Below, one piece after another: positions 1-7,028 of a stretch of DNA of 13,240 bases; the first letter of the stretch is position 1, and every line of letters begins with the position of its first letter. The notes under the pieces were generated by a model. That model was not told the DNA's origin and did no database searches. It saw only the letters and a list, made by a program, of their open reading frames with translations. Both the position numbers and the translations under genes were made by a program. This stretch comes from an uncultured Bacillota bacterium (GTDB lineage: Bacteria > Bacillota_I > Bacilli_A > RFN20 > CAG-449), in assembly GCA_905204225.1 (NCBI GenBank), contig CAJKZK010000042.1:1-13240 (forward strand), written 5' to 3'.

Positions 1-62
1 ATCTTTATATTATTAATTATAAAAATTAAATTTAATAAATTTTTACAATTTTATTTTATTTA

Positions 63-91
63 TTGTTATAAATATAAAATTAATTTATACT
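63..91 (+). promoter_or_regulatory. Promoter of the riboswitch-folT transcript
   Basis: TTGTTA (63-68) and TATACT (86-91) are separated by 17 bp, a good sigma-A arrangement. The predicted start site near 97-99 falls just before the first helix of the THF aptamer, which supports both calls. The first 60 bases are almost pure A/T and hold no gene; the only structure there is a weak all-A/T inverted repeat. Confidence 0.75.
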
Positions 92-100
92 TAGCATATC

Positions 101-198
101 AATCTTGAGTCTTTAGTAAGCGTCAAGTGCTATATTATTTCGGATAAATGATATGGACGAACCATTATGGGCGGTTTACTAAAAATGTCCGTGAGATT
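101..198 (+). ncRNA. Tetrahydrofolate (THF) riboswitch aptamer
   Basis: The conserved elements of the class occur in order. P1 pairs AATCTT (101-106) with GAGATT (193-198). P2 pairs TTTAGTAA (112-119) perfectly with TTACTAAA (176-183). The GCGTCAAGTG block (120-129) matches the family core GCGUUAAGUG. P3 pairs ATATTATTT (132-140) with AAATGATAT (146-154). A CGAA-type junction (159-161) is followed by a small CCA/TGG hairpin and GCGGT (171-175). The P3 loop CGGATA (141-146) can form the expected pseudoknot with TGTCCG (186-191), with one G-U pair; A146 would have to leave the top of P3. The gene downstream is a folate-family S component, the usual target of this class. THF binding is expected to lower expression of the transporter. 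Identification was by eye against the S. mutans folT class; no covariance model was run. Confidence 0.88.
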
Positions 199-207
199 TT
201 TTCAAGC

Positions 208-235
208 GGGCCTCATTATTTGGAGGTCTTTTTTT
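208..235 (+). terminator. Riboswitch expression platform: hairpin overlapping the SD, followed by T7
   Basis: GGCCTC (209-214) pairs with GAGGTC (223-228), with one G-U pair and an 8-nt loop, and is followed by seven Ts (229-235) that run straight into the ATG at 236. The 3' arm contains the Shine-Dalgarno sequence GGAGGT (222-227). The hairpin could therefore act as an intrinsic terminator, mask the SD, or do both. A competing pairing is visible: GTGAG (191-195), which includes most of the 3' strand of P1, against CTCAT (212-216) of the hairpin's 5' arm. This would make aptamer P1 and the open SD mutually exclusive, giving an OFF switch on THF binding. The switching logic is inference. Confidence 0.65.
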
Positions 236-1387
236 ATGAATAAAATTATTAAGAAAATACTATCTATTTTAATTTTCACCTTTATTTTTTCTTTTTTAAT
301 TGGATACTTATCTTCTTGCATTAATAACTACATTAATTCAACTTATACATGTGAATTTACTTCTTCTATTAATATAAATGAAAATATTGATTACCAAGAA
401 TTAACTAATATAAAAAATAATAATGATAAATATAAAAACATTAATATTGATTTAATAAAAAGTGAAAAAGGATTTTATATTGCTAAAAATAACGATATTT
501 ATGTTTTAACAACATTTTGTAGGTATTATGATAATTTCTTTTTAAAAGATAAACAAATTGTTTCTACTAGAGCCAAAACATTTATAAAAGATTATCTATT
601 ATTAAAAGATTATAATGTTAATTTTATTAATGAAAACATTATTAAAGAAAATAATTCATCAAATAATTATTTAATTGGATTAATAGTCAGCATTTCTTTT
701 ACTTTTATTGTTTTAATCTATTATTTAATAATCATATTTATAAAGAAGAAAGATATTGAAAAAAATCAAGATTTAAATTTACCTTCAATATTTTCTAAAG
801 AATATTGGTTAAAAGCATCATCATTTATTTCTAGCCCAAAAAAAATATGTTTTTTAGCAATGATATTAGCCCTTTTATTAATATCCAAAATGATTAAAGT
901 TCCTTCTGGTTTTTCCACTTTAGGCTTAGGTTTTGGTTTCATATTCTATTCTATAATAGGTATTATATATGGCCCAATAAGTGGATTATTAATAGGTTTT
1001 GTTGCAGATATAGCCGGATATTTCCTTTTTGATACTTCTGGAACAGCTTTTTTTATTGGTTATGTTTTTCAAGCAATGATATCTGGCTTTATACATGGTT
1101 TAATGCTATATAACAAAAAATTATCATTTTGTAGATGTTTAATGTTGAGATTAATTATTGCTTTAATATGCAATGTAATTATTGGCTCATTTTGCTGGGG
1201 GTTTGTTGCAAATTATACTTTAACTCAAACATTGTCTTATATGATTTTATTTGTAATTCCTAAAAACTTAATATATTTAATACCTCAAAGTATTATTTTA
1301 TTTATAGTTATTAAAGCTCTAAAACCTATATTCATAAAATATAATTTAATTGATAAAAATATAAGTCAAAATATCAGTCTATTTTAA
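236..1387 (+). CDS. folT: Folate-family ECF transporter S component with N-terminal membrane extension
   Basis: This is the membrane substrate-binding subunit that works with the ECF T protein and two ATPases to import folate; those partners are not in the window. Residues 203-363 form the S-component domain, with about six hydrophobic segments and family-typical stretches such as FSTLGLGF, the IYGPISGLLIGFVADIAGY loop and the LFDTSGTAFF region. The ATG at 236 is preferred because GGAGGT sits 8 bp upstream. An in-frame ATG at 167 lies inside the riboswitch. The protein is then 383 residues, roughly double a usual S component of about 170-190. The extra N-terminus has a transmembrane segment (8-25), about 120 mostly polar residues presumably outside the membrane, and a second segment (146-169). 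A THF riboswitch upstream strongly supports folate as substrate. The function of the extension is unknown. Confidence 0.9.
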   Translation: MNKIIKKILSILIFTFIFSFLIGYLSSCINNYINSTYTCEFTSSININENIDYQELTNIKNNNDKYKNINIDLIKSEKGFYIAKNNDIYVLTTFCRYYDNFFLKDKQIVSTRAKTFIKDYLLLKDYNVNFINENIIKENNSSNNYLIGLIVSISFTFIVLIYYLIIIFIKKKDIEKNQDLNLPSIFSKEYWLKASSFISSPKKICFLAMILALLLISKMIKVPSGFSTLGLGFGFIFYSIIGIIYGPISGLLIGFVADIAGYFLFDTSGTAFFIGYVFQAMISGFIHGLMLYNKKLSFCRCLMLRLIIALICNVIIGSFCWGFVANYTLTQTLSYMILFVIPKNLIYLIPQSIILFIVIKALKPIFIKYNLIDKNISQNISLF

Positions 1388-1398
1388 TATTTGCATCT

Positions 1399-1427
1399 TT
1401 TAATCTATACTTTTTTTATGTTATACT
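1399..1427 (+). promoter_or_regulatory. Extended -10 promoter of the degV gene
   Basis: TG at 1419-1420, one base, then TATACT (1422-1427) forms an extended -10 element; the -35 region is only T/A-rich (TTTAAT, 1399-1404). The predicted start site near 1434 is immediately before the SD GAGAGG (1435-1440), so the leader would be very short. Confidence 0.6.
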
Positions 1428-1447
1428 AATTTACGAGAGGTTTTTTT

Positions 1448-2305
1448 ATGAATAAAATTAAGATAATTATTGATTCTACCGCTGACTTAACTCCAGAATA
1501 TATTGCTAAACACGATATAGCTGTAGTTGGATTAGGAGTAAATTTTGGCGAAGAAAATTATGTTGATGGAGAAAATATTACAACAGAAGAATTATATAAA
1601 AAAGTTGATGAATTAAAAACATTACCTAAAACAAACGCTATACCAGTAGGAGTTCTTTATGATGTATTTAAAAAATATATTGATTTAGGTTATGATATTT
1701 TTTATACAGGTATTTCTTCTAAAATGTCTTCATCATGCAATAATGCAAGTTTAGCAAGTCAAGAATTTCCTGAAGGAAGAATTAAAGTATATGATTCATA
1801 TAATTTATCAACAGGTATAGGTTTACAAGTTATACGAGCAGTTGAATTAAGAGACCAAGGAAAAACATTAGATGAGATTTATGATAATTTAATGTCTATT
1901 AGAGGAAAAGTTGTTTCACAATTTATTATTGAAACATTAGATTATTTATTTAAAGGTGGAAGATGTTCTGCTTTAAGTTATTTCTTTGGTAAACATTTAA
2001 GTATTAAACCAATTATTGGTGTTAAAGATGGTTCAATGTATGTTAAAAGAAAAGTTATTGGTAAAACCATTAAAGGATTAGATACATTATTTAATATCTT
2101 TATGAATGATTTACCTAATATAGAATTAGGAACTGTAATGATTACTTCTTCTATTGCTCCTGAATCTGAAAAATATCTTTATGATAAGATGTCAAAAGTA
2201 ATTGATCCAAGTCATATTATGGTTACCCATGCAGGATGTGTTATTTCTTCTCATTGTGGAAGAGGAACAATTGGTATTTTATATATTTTAAAAGGTGAGA
2301 ATTAA
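1448..2305 (+). CDS. DegV family protein (FakB-type fatty-acid-binding)
   Basis: DegV/FakB proteins bind a free fatty acid and present it to the kinase FakA, so exogenous fatty acids can enter phospholipid synthesis. The 285-residue length is normal for the family. Visible motifs are the N-terminal IIDSTADLT (7-15), the ligand-pocket motif TGISSKMSSS (87-96), VYDSYNLSTGIG (114-125), the FIIETLDYLFKGGR stretch (159-172), KPIIGVKDG (187-195), and the C-terminal HCGRGTIG (269-276), which corresponds to the HxGPG-type motif of the family. The start ATG follows GAGAGG by 7 bp. No fakA is nearby. The 3' end overlaps the convergent ligA by 4 bp. The family call is firm; the exact fatty-acid preference cannot be read from sequence. 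Confidence 0.95.
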   Translation: MNKIKIIIDSTADLTPEYIAKHDIAVVGLGVNFGEENYVDGENITTEELYKKVDELKTLPKTNAIPVGVLYDVFKKYIDLGYDIFYTGISSKMSSSCNNASLASQEFPEGRIKVYDSYNLSTGIGLQVIRAVELRDQGKTLDEIYDNLMSIRGKVVSQFIIETLDYLFKGGRCSALSYFFGKHLSIKPIIGVKDGSMYVKRKVIGKTIKGLDTLFNIFMNDLPNIELGTVMITSSIAPESEKYLYDKMSKVIDPSHIMVTHAGCVISSHCGRGTIGILYILKGEN

Positions 2306-2320
2306 TCCTCACCTTTTTTT
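2290..2320. terminator. Shared intrinsic terminator of convergent degV and ligA
   Basis: AAAAGGTGAG (2290-2299) pairs perfectly with CTCACCTTTT (2308-2317) across an 8-nt loop and is followed on the plus strand by a T run to 2320. The minus-strand transcript forms the same stem with a shorter T-rich tail. The hairpin lies inside both coding regions: both stop codons are in its loop (degV TAA 2303-2305; ligA TAA, complement of 2302-2304). Confidence 0.85.
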
Positions 2321-4293
2321 ATTAATTTAATAAATTCATTTTCATCAATTATTTTAACACCTAATTCAATAGCTTTCTGTAATTTAGAACCAGCTTTTTC
2401 TCCTGCTAAAACAATATCAGTTTTTTTAGAAACACTACTAGAAGTTGTGCCCCCTAATGATTCAATAATTTCTTTAGCTTCTTCTCTTGTGTAATTATGC
2501 AAATTGCCAGTTAAAACAACTATTTTATGAGCAAATGCCCCATTAATAGTGTCTTTCTTTTTATATTTCATATTTACACCAAGTTCTTTTAATTTATTAA
2601 TTCGCTCTAGATTTTCTTGCTTTTTAAAATAATCAACAACACTTTGAGCAATAATATTTCCTATATCATTAATAGATATTATTTCTTCATAAGTTGCTTT
2701 TTGTAATTCTTCTATTGAAGGAAATTTTTCACATAATAATGTAGCTACTTTAGACCCCACATTTCTTATTCCTAAACCAAATATTACTTTATCTAAATTC
2801 ATTGATTTAGAAATATCTATTGATGATAAAATGTTTTCTACACTTTTTTCACCTAATTTTTCCATATTTATCAAAAGATCTTTTTTCGTATACAAAGTAT
2901 ATATATCAACAATGTCAGTTAATAATCCTGCGTCATAAAAATTTTCAATTAATTTATCACCAAGTGACTCAATATTCATTGCCCCTTTACTAGCAAAATG
3001 AATAATTGAATTTAGTTTTCTTGCTTTACAATTTTCATTTTCACAAAAATAATCAGCTTCACCATCTTTTCTAACTAATTTTTCTCCACATACAGGACAA
3101 TATTCAATCATTTTAAATGGTTTAGAATCTTCTTTTCTTTTAGAAAAATCTACTGCAAAGACTTCAGGAATTATTTCTCCTGACTTTCTTACTCTTATAG
3201 TATCTCCTACTCTAATATCTCTTAATTTAATAAAATCTTCATTATGTAAAGTCGCTCTACTAACATCAGTTCCAGAAATAAAAACTGTATCAAAGTTAGC
3301 TACCGGAGTAATTACTCCAGTTCTTCCTACTTGAAATGTAATCAATCTTAAAATAGTACTAGCTTCTTCAGCTGGATATTTAAAAGCAATACACCATTTA
3401 GGACATTTAACAGTATAACCTATCTTATTATATGCATTTAATTGATTAACTTTAATAACTACACCATCAATTGGATAAGGTAAATCATCTTTATGTTCTT
3501 TCCAATAGGAAATATATTCAATTATTTCATCAACATTTTTACACAATTTTCCTTCTTTATTAGTTTTAAATCCTTCTTTTTCTAAAAATGATAATACTTC
3601 ACTTTGTGTAATAACATTTTCTTCTTTAGTAATTAATTGATACATAAAATTATCTAGTTTTCTTTTAGCAACAATTTTAGAATCTAACGATTTTATAGTA
3701 CCAGAAGCTGCATTTCTACAATTTTGGAATTCTTCAAGACCTTGTTCTTGTCTTTCTTGATTAACTTTTATTAAAGATTTTTTAGGCATAAAAATTTCTC
3801 CACGAACTTCTATATCTAAAGGATCTTTTATTTTTAATGGAATAGAATTTATTGTTTTAGCATTTTCAGTTATTATTTCTCCAATAGTTCCATTTCCTCT
3901 TGTTGAAGCTGTTTTTAAAACACCTTTTTCATATATACATGATACAGATAAACCATCTATTTTTAGTTCACAATTATAAGTAGGGTTTTCAATAATTTTT
4001 TTAATATCTAAATCAAATTTTTTTATTTCTTCATAATCAAAAACATCATTAATGGACATCATTTTTACTTGATGAGTGATTTTATCGAATTTATCTAACA
4101 CTTTATCAGCTACTCTTTTAGTAGGTGAATCTACTAAAGCATATTGAGGATACGCTAATTCTAAAGAAGATAATTCTTTATATAATTGATCATATTCATA
4201 ATCAGAAATACTAGGATTATCTAAAACATAATATTCATAAGCATATTGATTTAATAACCTTGTTAATGTTTCTATTCTTTCTTTTACATCCAT
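2302..4293 (-). CDS. ligA: NAD-dependent DNA ligase LigA
   Basis: LigA seals nicks in duplex DNA using NAD+ as AMP donor and is essential for joining Okazaki fragments and for repair. From the ATG at 4293 the protein has 663 residues, the usual length, with all domains: the Ia domain with YEYYVLDNPSISDYEYDQLY (about 20-39), the adenylation domain with K111 in the KIDG motif (111-114), the OB fold, a four-cysteine zinc finger (C399, C402, C417, C422), helix-hairpin-helix repeats (about 435-556) and a C-terminal BRCT domain (about 586-663). A GTG at 4305 would add four residues but overlaps the SD AGGTGG (complement of 4302-4307), so the ATG is preferred. An extended -10 promoter lies just upstream. 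The operon partner pcrA, common in Bacillota, is not adjacent here. Confidence 0.97.
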   Translation of the reverse strand: MDVKERIETLTRLLNQYAYEYYVLDNPSISDYEYDQLYKELSSLELAYPQYALVDSPTKRVADKVLDKFDKITHQVKMMSINDVFDYEEIKKFDLDIKKIIENPTYNCELKIDGLSVSCIYEKGVLKTASTRGNGTIGEIITENAKTINSIPLKIKDPLDIEVRGEIFMPKKSLIKVNQERQEQGLEEFQNCRNAASGTIKSLDSKIVAKRKLDNFMYQLITKEENVITQSEVLSFLEKEGFKTNKEGKLCKNVDEIIEYISYWKEHKDDLPYPIDGVVIKVNQLNAYNKIGYTVKCPKWCIAFKYPAEEASTILRLITFQVGRTGVITPVANFDTVFISGTDVSRATLHNEDFIKLRDIRVGDTIRVRKSGEIIPEVFAVDFSKRKEDSKPFKMIEYCPVCGEKLVRKDGEADYFCENENCKARKLNSIIHFASKGAMNIESLGDKLIENFYDAGLLTDIVDIYTLYTKKDLLINMEKLGEKSVENILSSIDISKSMNLDKVIFGLGIRNVGSKVATLLCEKFPSIEELQKATYEEIISINDIGNIIAQSVVDYFKKQENLERINKLKELGVNMKYKKKDTINGAFAHKIVVLTGNLHNYTREEAKEIIESLGGTTSSSVSKKTDIVLAGEKAGSKLQKAIELGVKIIDENEFIKLIKKGED

Positions 4294-4301
4294 ATTTTTT
4301 T

Positions 4302-4323
4302 CCACCTGCTAATTATTCTACCA
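4302..4323 (-). promoter_or_regulatory. Extended -10 promoter and SD of ligA
   Basis: On the minus strand, TG (4323-4322), one base, then TAGAAT (4320-4315) forms an extended -10 element, with TTTTAA at 4343-4338 as a weak -35 at 17 bp. The SD AGGTGG occupies 4307-4302, where transcription should begin, so the leader would be almost nothing but the SD. The placement of the SD decides for the ATG at 4293 over the GTG at 4305. Confidence 0.55.
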
Positions 4324-4341
4324 TAAAATTATTAAAATTAA

Positions 4342-4379
4342 AAACTATTACACTAGTTTTAAAGCTAGAATAATAGTTT
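4342..4379 (-). terminator. Terminator of the FN3/Cys-rich gene
   Basis: AAACTATTA (4342-4350) pairs with TAATAGTTT (4371-4379). A second inner stem CTAG/CTAG (4353-4356 with 4365-4368) lies beyond a 2-nt mismatch, with an 8-nt loop. On the minus strand the stem is followed by a T-rich tail. It lies 11 bp past the stop of the upstream minus-strand gene and separates it from the ligA promoter. Confidence 0.65.
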
Positions 4380-4389
4380 CAATAGTTAA

Positions 4390-5049
4390 TTAATCACAAC
4401 ACACACATCTAACGTGTGTATAGTAACAACACCTATATAAATAGCCATTATTATTACTTAAATAACATACTCTTTTACAACATTCTATACAATTTTGTAA
4501 AGTAGTTGCACTATTAGCAGGAGATAATATTCCTTGAGTGTTATTAACTGCTGCTACTTTGTAATAATAAGTTGTATTTCTTATTAAATTATCCATAATG
4601 AACTTATTACCTGTTGCAGTACCCACTAAAGTATAAGTTCCATCTTCTGTTAAAGACTGATAAATGTTATAACTATTTGCGTTATCAACATAATCCCATG
4701 TTATTAATAATGAATGACAATTTCTTGGAGTAACAGAGACATTAGTAGGTGCAGGCAAGTCTTCATTTGATGTAGTTATTTGTAATGGTGAAGTTTGTGT
4801 TCCTTCTCCTCCTGCTGTATCTACAACAGAAATTTTATAATAATAAGTTGTATTAGGTGTTAAATTTTCATCTAAATATGTAGTTGCATTAGTTTCACTT
4901 ATTTTATTATAGGTACCATCTAATGTAGTACTACGATATATTATGTAATTTACTGCTCCTGGAACTGCACTCCAGGATAAACTATTAGATGTAGGTGAGA
5001 TATTTGTTCCTTTTAAATTTAAGATTGTTTCAATATTTGGATCAGCCAT
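4390..5049 (-). CDS. Two-domain fibronectin III protein with cysteine-rich tail, no signal peptide
   Basis: The 219-residue protein has two FN3 domains, about 12-94 and 98-184. Each shows the core W (W26, W118) and the YYYKISVVD / YYYKVAAVN strand that ends such domains. The last 33 residues carry nine cysteines (187, 190, 191, 195, 207, 208, 215, 217, 218), several as CC pairs; the FN3 part has only C111. The N-terminus is polar and acidic, starting MADPNIE, with no signal peptide, lipobox or membrane segment. The start is supported by AAAGGAA a few bases upstream. The gene is monocistronic, with its own terminator, and diverges from the 347-residue exported protein. FN3 domains usually act outside the cell, so the lack of an export signal is odd. 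Possible roles include a spore or cell-surface coat protein assembled from inside, or a metal- or disulfide-linked structural protein. None can be shown from sequence. Confidence 0.88.
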   Translation of the reverse strand: MADPNIETILNLKGTNISPTSNSLSWSAVPGAVNYIIYRSTTLDGTYNKISETNATTYLDENLTPNTTYYYKISVVDTAGGEGTQTSPLQITTSNEDLPAPTNVSVTPRNCHSLLITWDYVDNANSYNIYQSLTEDGTYTLVGTATGNKFIMDNLIRNTTYYYKVAAVNNTQGILSPANSATTLQNCIECCKRVCYLSNNNGYLYRCCYYTHVRCVCCD

Positions 5050-5202
5050 TGTTTTCCTTTCATTTACATTTTATAAATATGAAATCTCATTAAAATAGTA
5101 TATTTTTTTGCCTAAATTATATATTTTTTATTAATTTTTATTTTTTTTAGCAATTTATATAATGGTTGCACTAAAATGTTTGATTTTTTAGGAGGTTTTT
5201 AA
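5050..5202. promoter_or_regulatory. Divergent AT-rich promoter region
   Basis: For the minus-strand FN3 gene, TATACT (5102-5097) is a good -10, without a recognisable -35, giving a leader of about 40 nt. For the plus-strand gene, TATAAT (5158-5163) is a perfect -10 with a weak T-rich -35 (5135-5140). After it, CTAAAA (5171-5176) and TTTTAG (5186-5191) form a small hairpin at the predicted 5' end of the mRNA, just before the SD GGAGG (5191-5195). Between the two -10 elements lie A and T tracts, which would be intrinsically bent. No clear operator was seen. Confidence 0.5.
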
Positions 5203-6246
5203 ATGAAGAAAACAAACAAACAAATTATTATTTTTTCTTTAGCTGGATTATTATTAATTTCAAGTATTACTATTCCTACAATAATAAATAATAAATCTAA
5301 TTCTAATGAAAGTAGCTTAATATCTTCTATTGATAACAACAAAGGCATTAATCTTGTAGTCAAATCAATTCAAAGTGAAAATGATTATGGATCTCAAGAA
5401 ATTACTTATACTGTTACTCCTTCATTTTATGCTGGACAAATTATTTATAAATTAAATTATTTTAATGATGATACTCCACTTGAAGACAATATACTTTCTA
5501 TTTTACATGATGTAGAAAACAATAAATTAACAATTACATGTTTAAAGCCATTTTTAAAACAAATAGTTCTTACTTTATATGCAGAAACTAATGAAAGTGT
5601 CTTTGCTACTTTAAAAATTGATTTTATAGAAAGAATAACTCCATCATATTCTTTATTAGCAGAAGATAATAAACCATTAAAAGTTAACACTACTGTTAAT
5701 ACAACTGGTGGATCAATTGAAGTTGATAAAACAGTAAAAAATGAAAAATTAATATTTAACAAAGACTTTATAACAAAAGCAAATAATTATTTAAGATTAG
5801 ATTCTTATAATATCGAAAATTATGAATCAAATGCTTACACAGTAAAACAAAAAGCTACAAAATATAAATCAACTTCTGGTAAATCATTATATGAACAAGA
5901 AACAACTTTAGTAAGTTCAACATTATCTACTCTTGATCCAGAATCGTTTACTAATTTTACTTATGAATCATTTATTTATTCAATTACTGCAAAATTAAAT
6001 ATTAAATGTTTCAATTTAGCAGGTATGCGAGGAGTATCTGAAAACCAAACTGATGCATTTAATTACACAATGAAATTAAAAAATATCACTTCAGCTCATT
6101 TAAATGAATTATTTAATGGAACTAATCCAGTTTTTGATTATTCTTGTTCTATTAATGGAACTTCATATAGTACTTCTTTACCATTAAAATTAGGAAATGT
6201 TCAAGCTAAAGATATATCAATGAGTATTAGTAGTATTATGTTTTAG
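5203..6246 (+). CDS. Exported or membrane-anchored protein of unknown function with Ig-like domain
   Basis: The 347-residue protein begins with KKTNK and a hydrophobic segment (about 8-28), which is a signal peptide or N-terminal anchor; no lipobox is present. Residues about 50-145 look like an Ig-like domain, with alternating strands, YTVTPSF, the ITCLKPF and IVLTLYAETN stretches and closing KIDFIERI. This pattern recurs in secreted proteins of gut Bacillota. The remaining 200 residues are rich in Ser, Thr, Asn and Tyr and are not recognised. The SD AGGAGG is 7 bp before the ATG. It ends in TAG, the only non-TAA stop in the window. The two-component genes start 71 bp downstream in the same direction with no clear terminator between, so partial cotranscription is possible. 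No enzymatic motif was seen. Confidence 0.88.
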   Translation: MKKTNKQIIIFSLAGLLLISSITIPTIINNKSNSNESSLISSIDNNKGINLVVKSIQSENDYGSQEITYTVTPSFYAGQIIYKLNYFNDDTPLEDNILSILHDVENNKLTITCLKPFLKQIVLTLYAETNESVFATLKIDFIERITPSYSLLAEDNKPLKVNTTVNTTGGSIEVDKTVKNEKLIFNKDFITKANNYLRLDSYNIENYESNAYTVKQKATKYKSTSGKSLYEQETTLVSSTLSTLDPESFTNFTYESFIYSITAKLNIKCFNLAGMRGVSENQTDAFNYTMKLKNITSAHLNELFNGTNPVFDYSCSINGTSYSTSLPLKLGNVQAKDISMSISSIMF

Positions 6247-6268
6247 ATAATAATTTTTTTTGTGTAGC

Positions 6269-6297
6269 TTTTAAAAATAAATTTTTTGTTGTATTAT
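6269..6297 (+). promoter_or_regulatory. Possible promoter of the two-component operon
   Basis: TATTAT (6292-6297) could be a -10, with TTTTAA (6269-6274) as a weak -35 at 17 bp. A 10-bp palindrome TATAGCTATA (6295-6304) overlaps the -10 and the predicted start region and might be an operator or chance A/T symmetry. The SD of the next gene is weak (AGAG), suggesting low expression. Confidence 0.35.
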
Positions 6298-6317
6298 AGC
6301 TATAGAGAAATTGATTT

Positions 6318-7028
6318 ATGAAAAGAATTGCAATCGTTGAAGACAATAAAAAAGATTATCTAAATTTAAAAGAAAATATTGATTTATATTCTAAAGAAAA
6401 TCAACTTGAATTAATCGTTGATTTATTTAAAACATCTACAAATTTCTTAGATAATTATTCATTTCAATACGATATTGTTTTCATGGATATAGAACTTCCA
6501 GATATAAATGGCCTTAATACTGCCAAAGAATTAAGAGATAAAGATAAAAATATTATAATCATTTTCGTTACTAATCTTGCTAGCTGTGCTATAAAAGGAT
6601 ATGAAGTTAACGCTTTCGATTTTATTGTTAAACCAGTAAACAAATATTCTTTTTCAACAATGTTTAAAAAAGCATTATTAAAAAGAGAAACAACTTTAGT
6701 AGGAGATATTATTTTAAAAAACGGACATGATAACATTGTTTTAAATTCAAATTCTATTTTTTATATTGAAGTATTTAATCATAAATTAACTTATCATACT
6801 TCAGATGGTAATTTTGAAGAATGGGGAAAATTATTAGATATTGAAAACACTTTAAAAAATTATCATTTTTATCGTTGTAATAGCTATTTACTTATTAATT
6901 TAAAATATATAAAAAAAATTGAAGGAGATTTTTGTGTTGTAGGCAATGAAAAACTACCAATTTCCCGTAACAAAAAGAAAGGTCTAGTTGAAGCTTTAGT
7001 TTTATATATTTCTGGGAGTGAAAAATAA
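6318..7028 (+). CDS. LytTR-family response regulator (AgrA/LytR type)
   Basis: This is a cytoplasmic transcription regulator that is phosphorylated by its partner kinase and binds DNA through a LytTR domain. The receiver domain (about 1-120) shows the acidic pair E8/D9, phosphoacceptor D57 in FMDIELP, T85 and K105 in the VKPV motif, all expected residues. The LytTR domain spans about 130-232, including FYIEVFNHKLTYHT, the FYRCNSYLLINLKYIKKIEG stretch and the final LPISRNKKKGL. The 236-residue length is normal. Its stop overlaps the kinase start by one base (TAATG), which indicates translational coupling. The target genes are unknown. The nearby GH3 gene and the upstream exported protein are candidates by position only, because no pair of 9-bp LytTR sites was recognised at their promoters. 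Confidence 0.95.
   Translation: MKRIAIVEDNKKDYLNLKENIDLYSKENQLELIVDLFKTSTNFLDNYSFQYDIVFMDIELPDINGLNTAKELRDKDKNIIIIFVTNLASCAIKGYEVNAFDFIVKPVNKYSFSTMFKKALLKRETTLVGDIILKNGHDNIVLNSNSIFYIEVFNHKLTYHTSDGNFEEWGKLLDIENTLKNYHFYRCNSYLLINLKYIKKIEGDFCVVGNEKLPISRNKKKGLVEALVLYISGSEK

Noticed and set aside
23..47. Inverted repeat AAAAATT/AAATTTTT as terminator of a gene to the left
   Set aside because: The stem is all A/T and weak, in a region where such symmetry is expected by chance.
167..235. In-frame ATG at 167 upstream of the folate S component
   Set aside because: It lies inside the THF aptamer, has no SD, and the ATG at 236 has a well-placed GGAGGT.
4294..4305. GTG start adding four residues to LigA
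   Set aside because: The GTG overlaps the AGGTGG Shine-Dalgarno that serves the ATG at 4293.
5457..5762. Minus-strand open frame of 101 codons
   Set aside because: It is antisense to the 347-residue protein gene, has no SD or family resemblance, and is a low-GC shadow.
6246..6317. LytTR direct-repeat binding sites before the two-component genes
   Set aside because: GTT-containing stretches occur, but no two 9-bp repeats with the usual spacing were found here or at 8381-8462.
6464..6736. Minus-strand open frame of 90 codons
   Set aside because: It is antisense to the conserved response-regulator gene and shows no coding signs.
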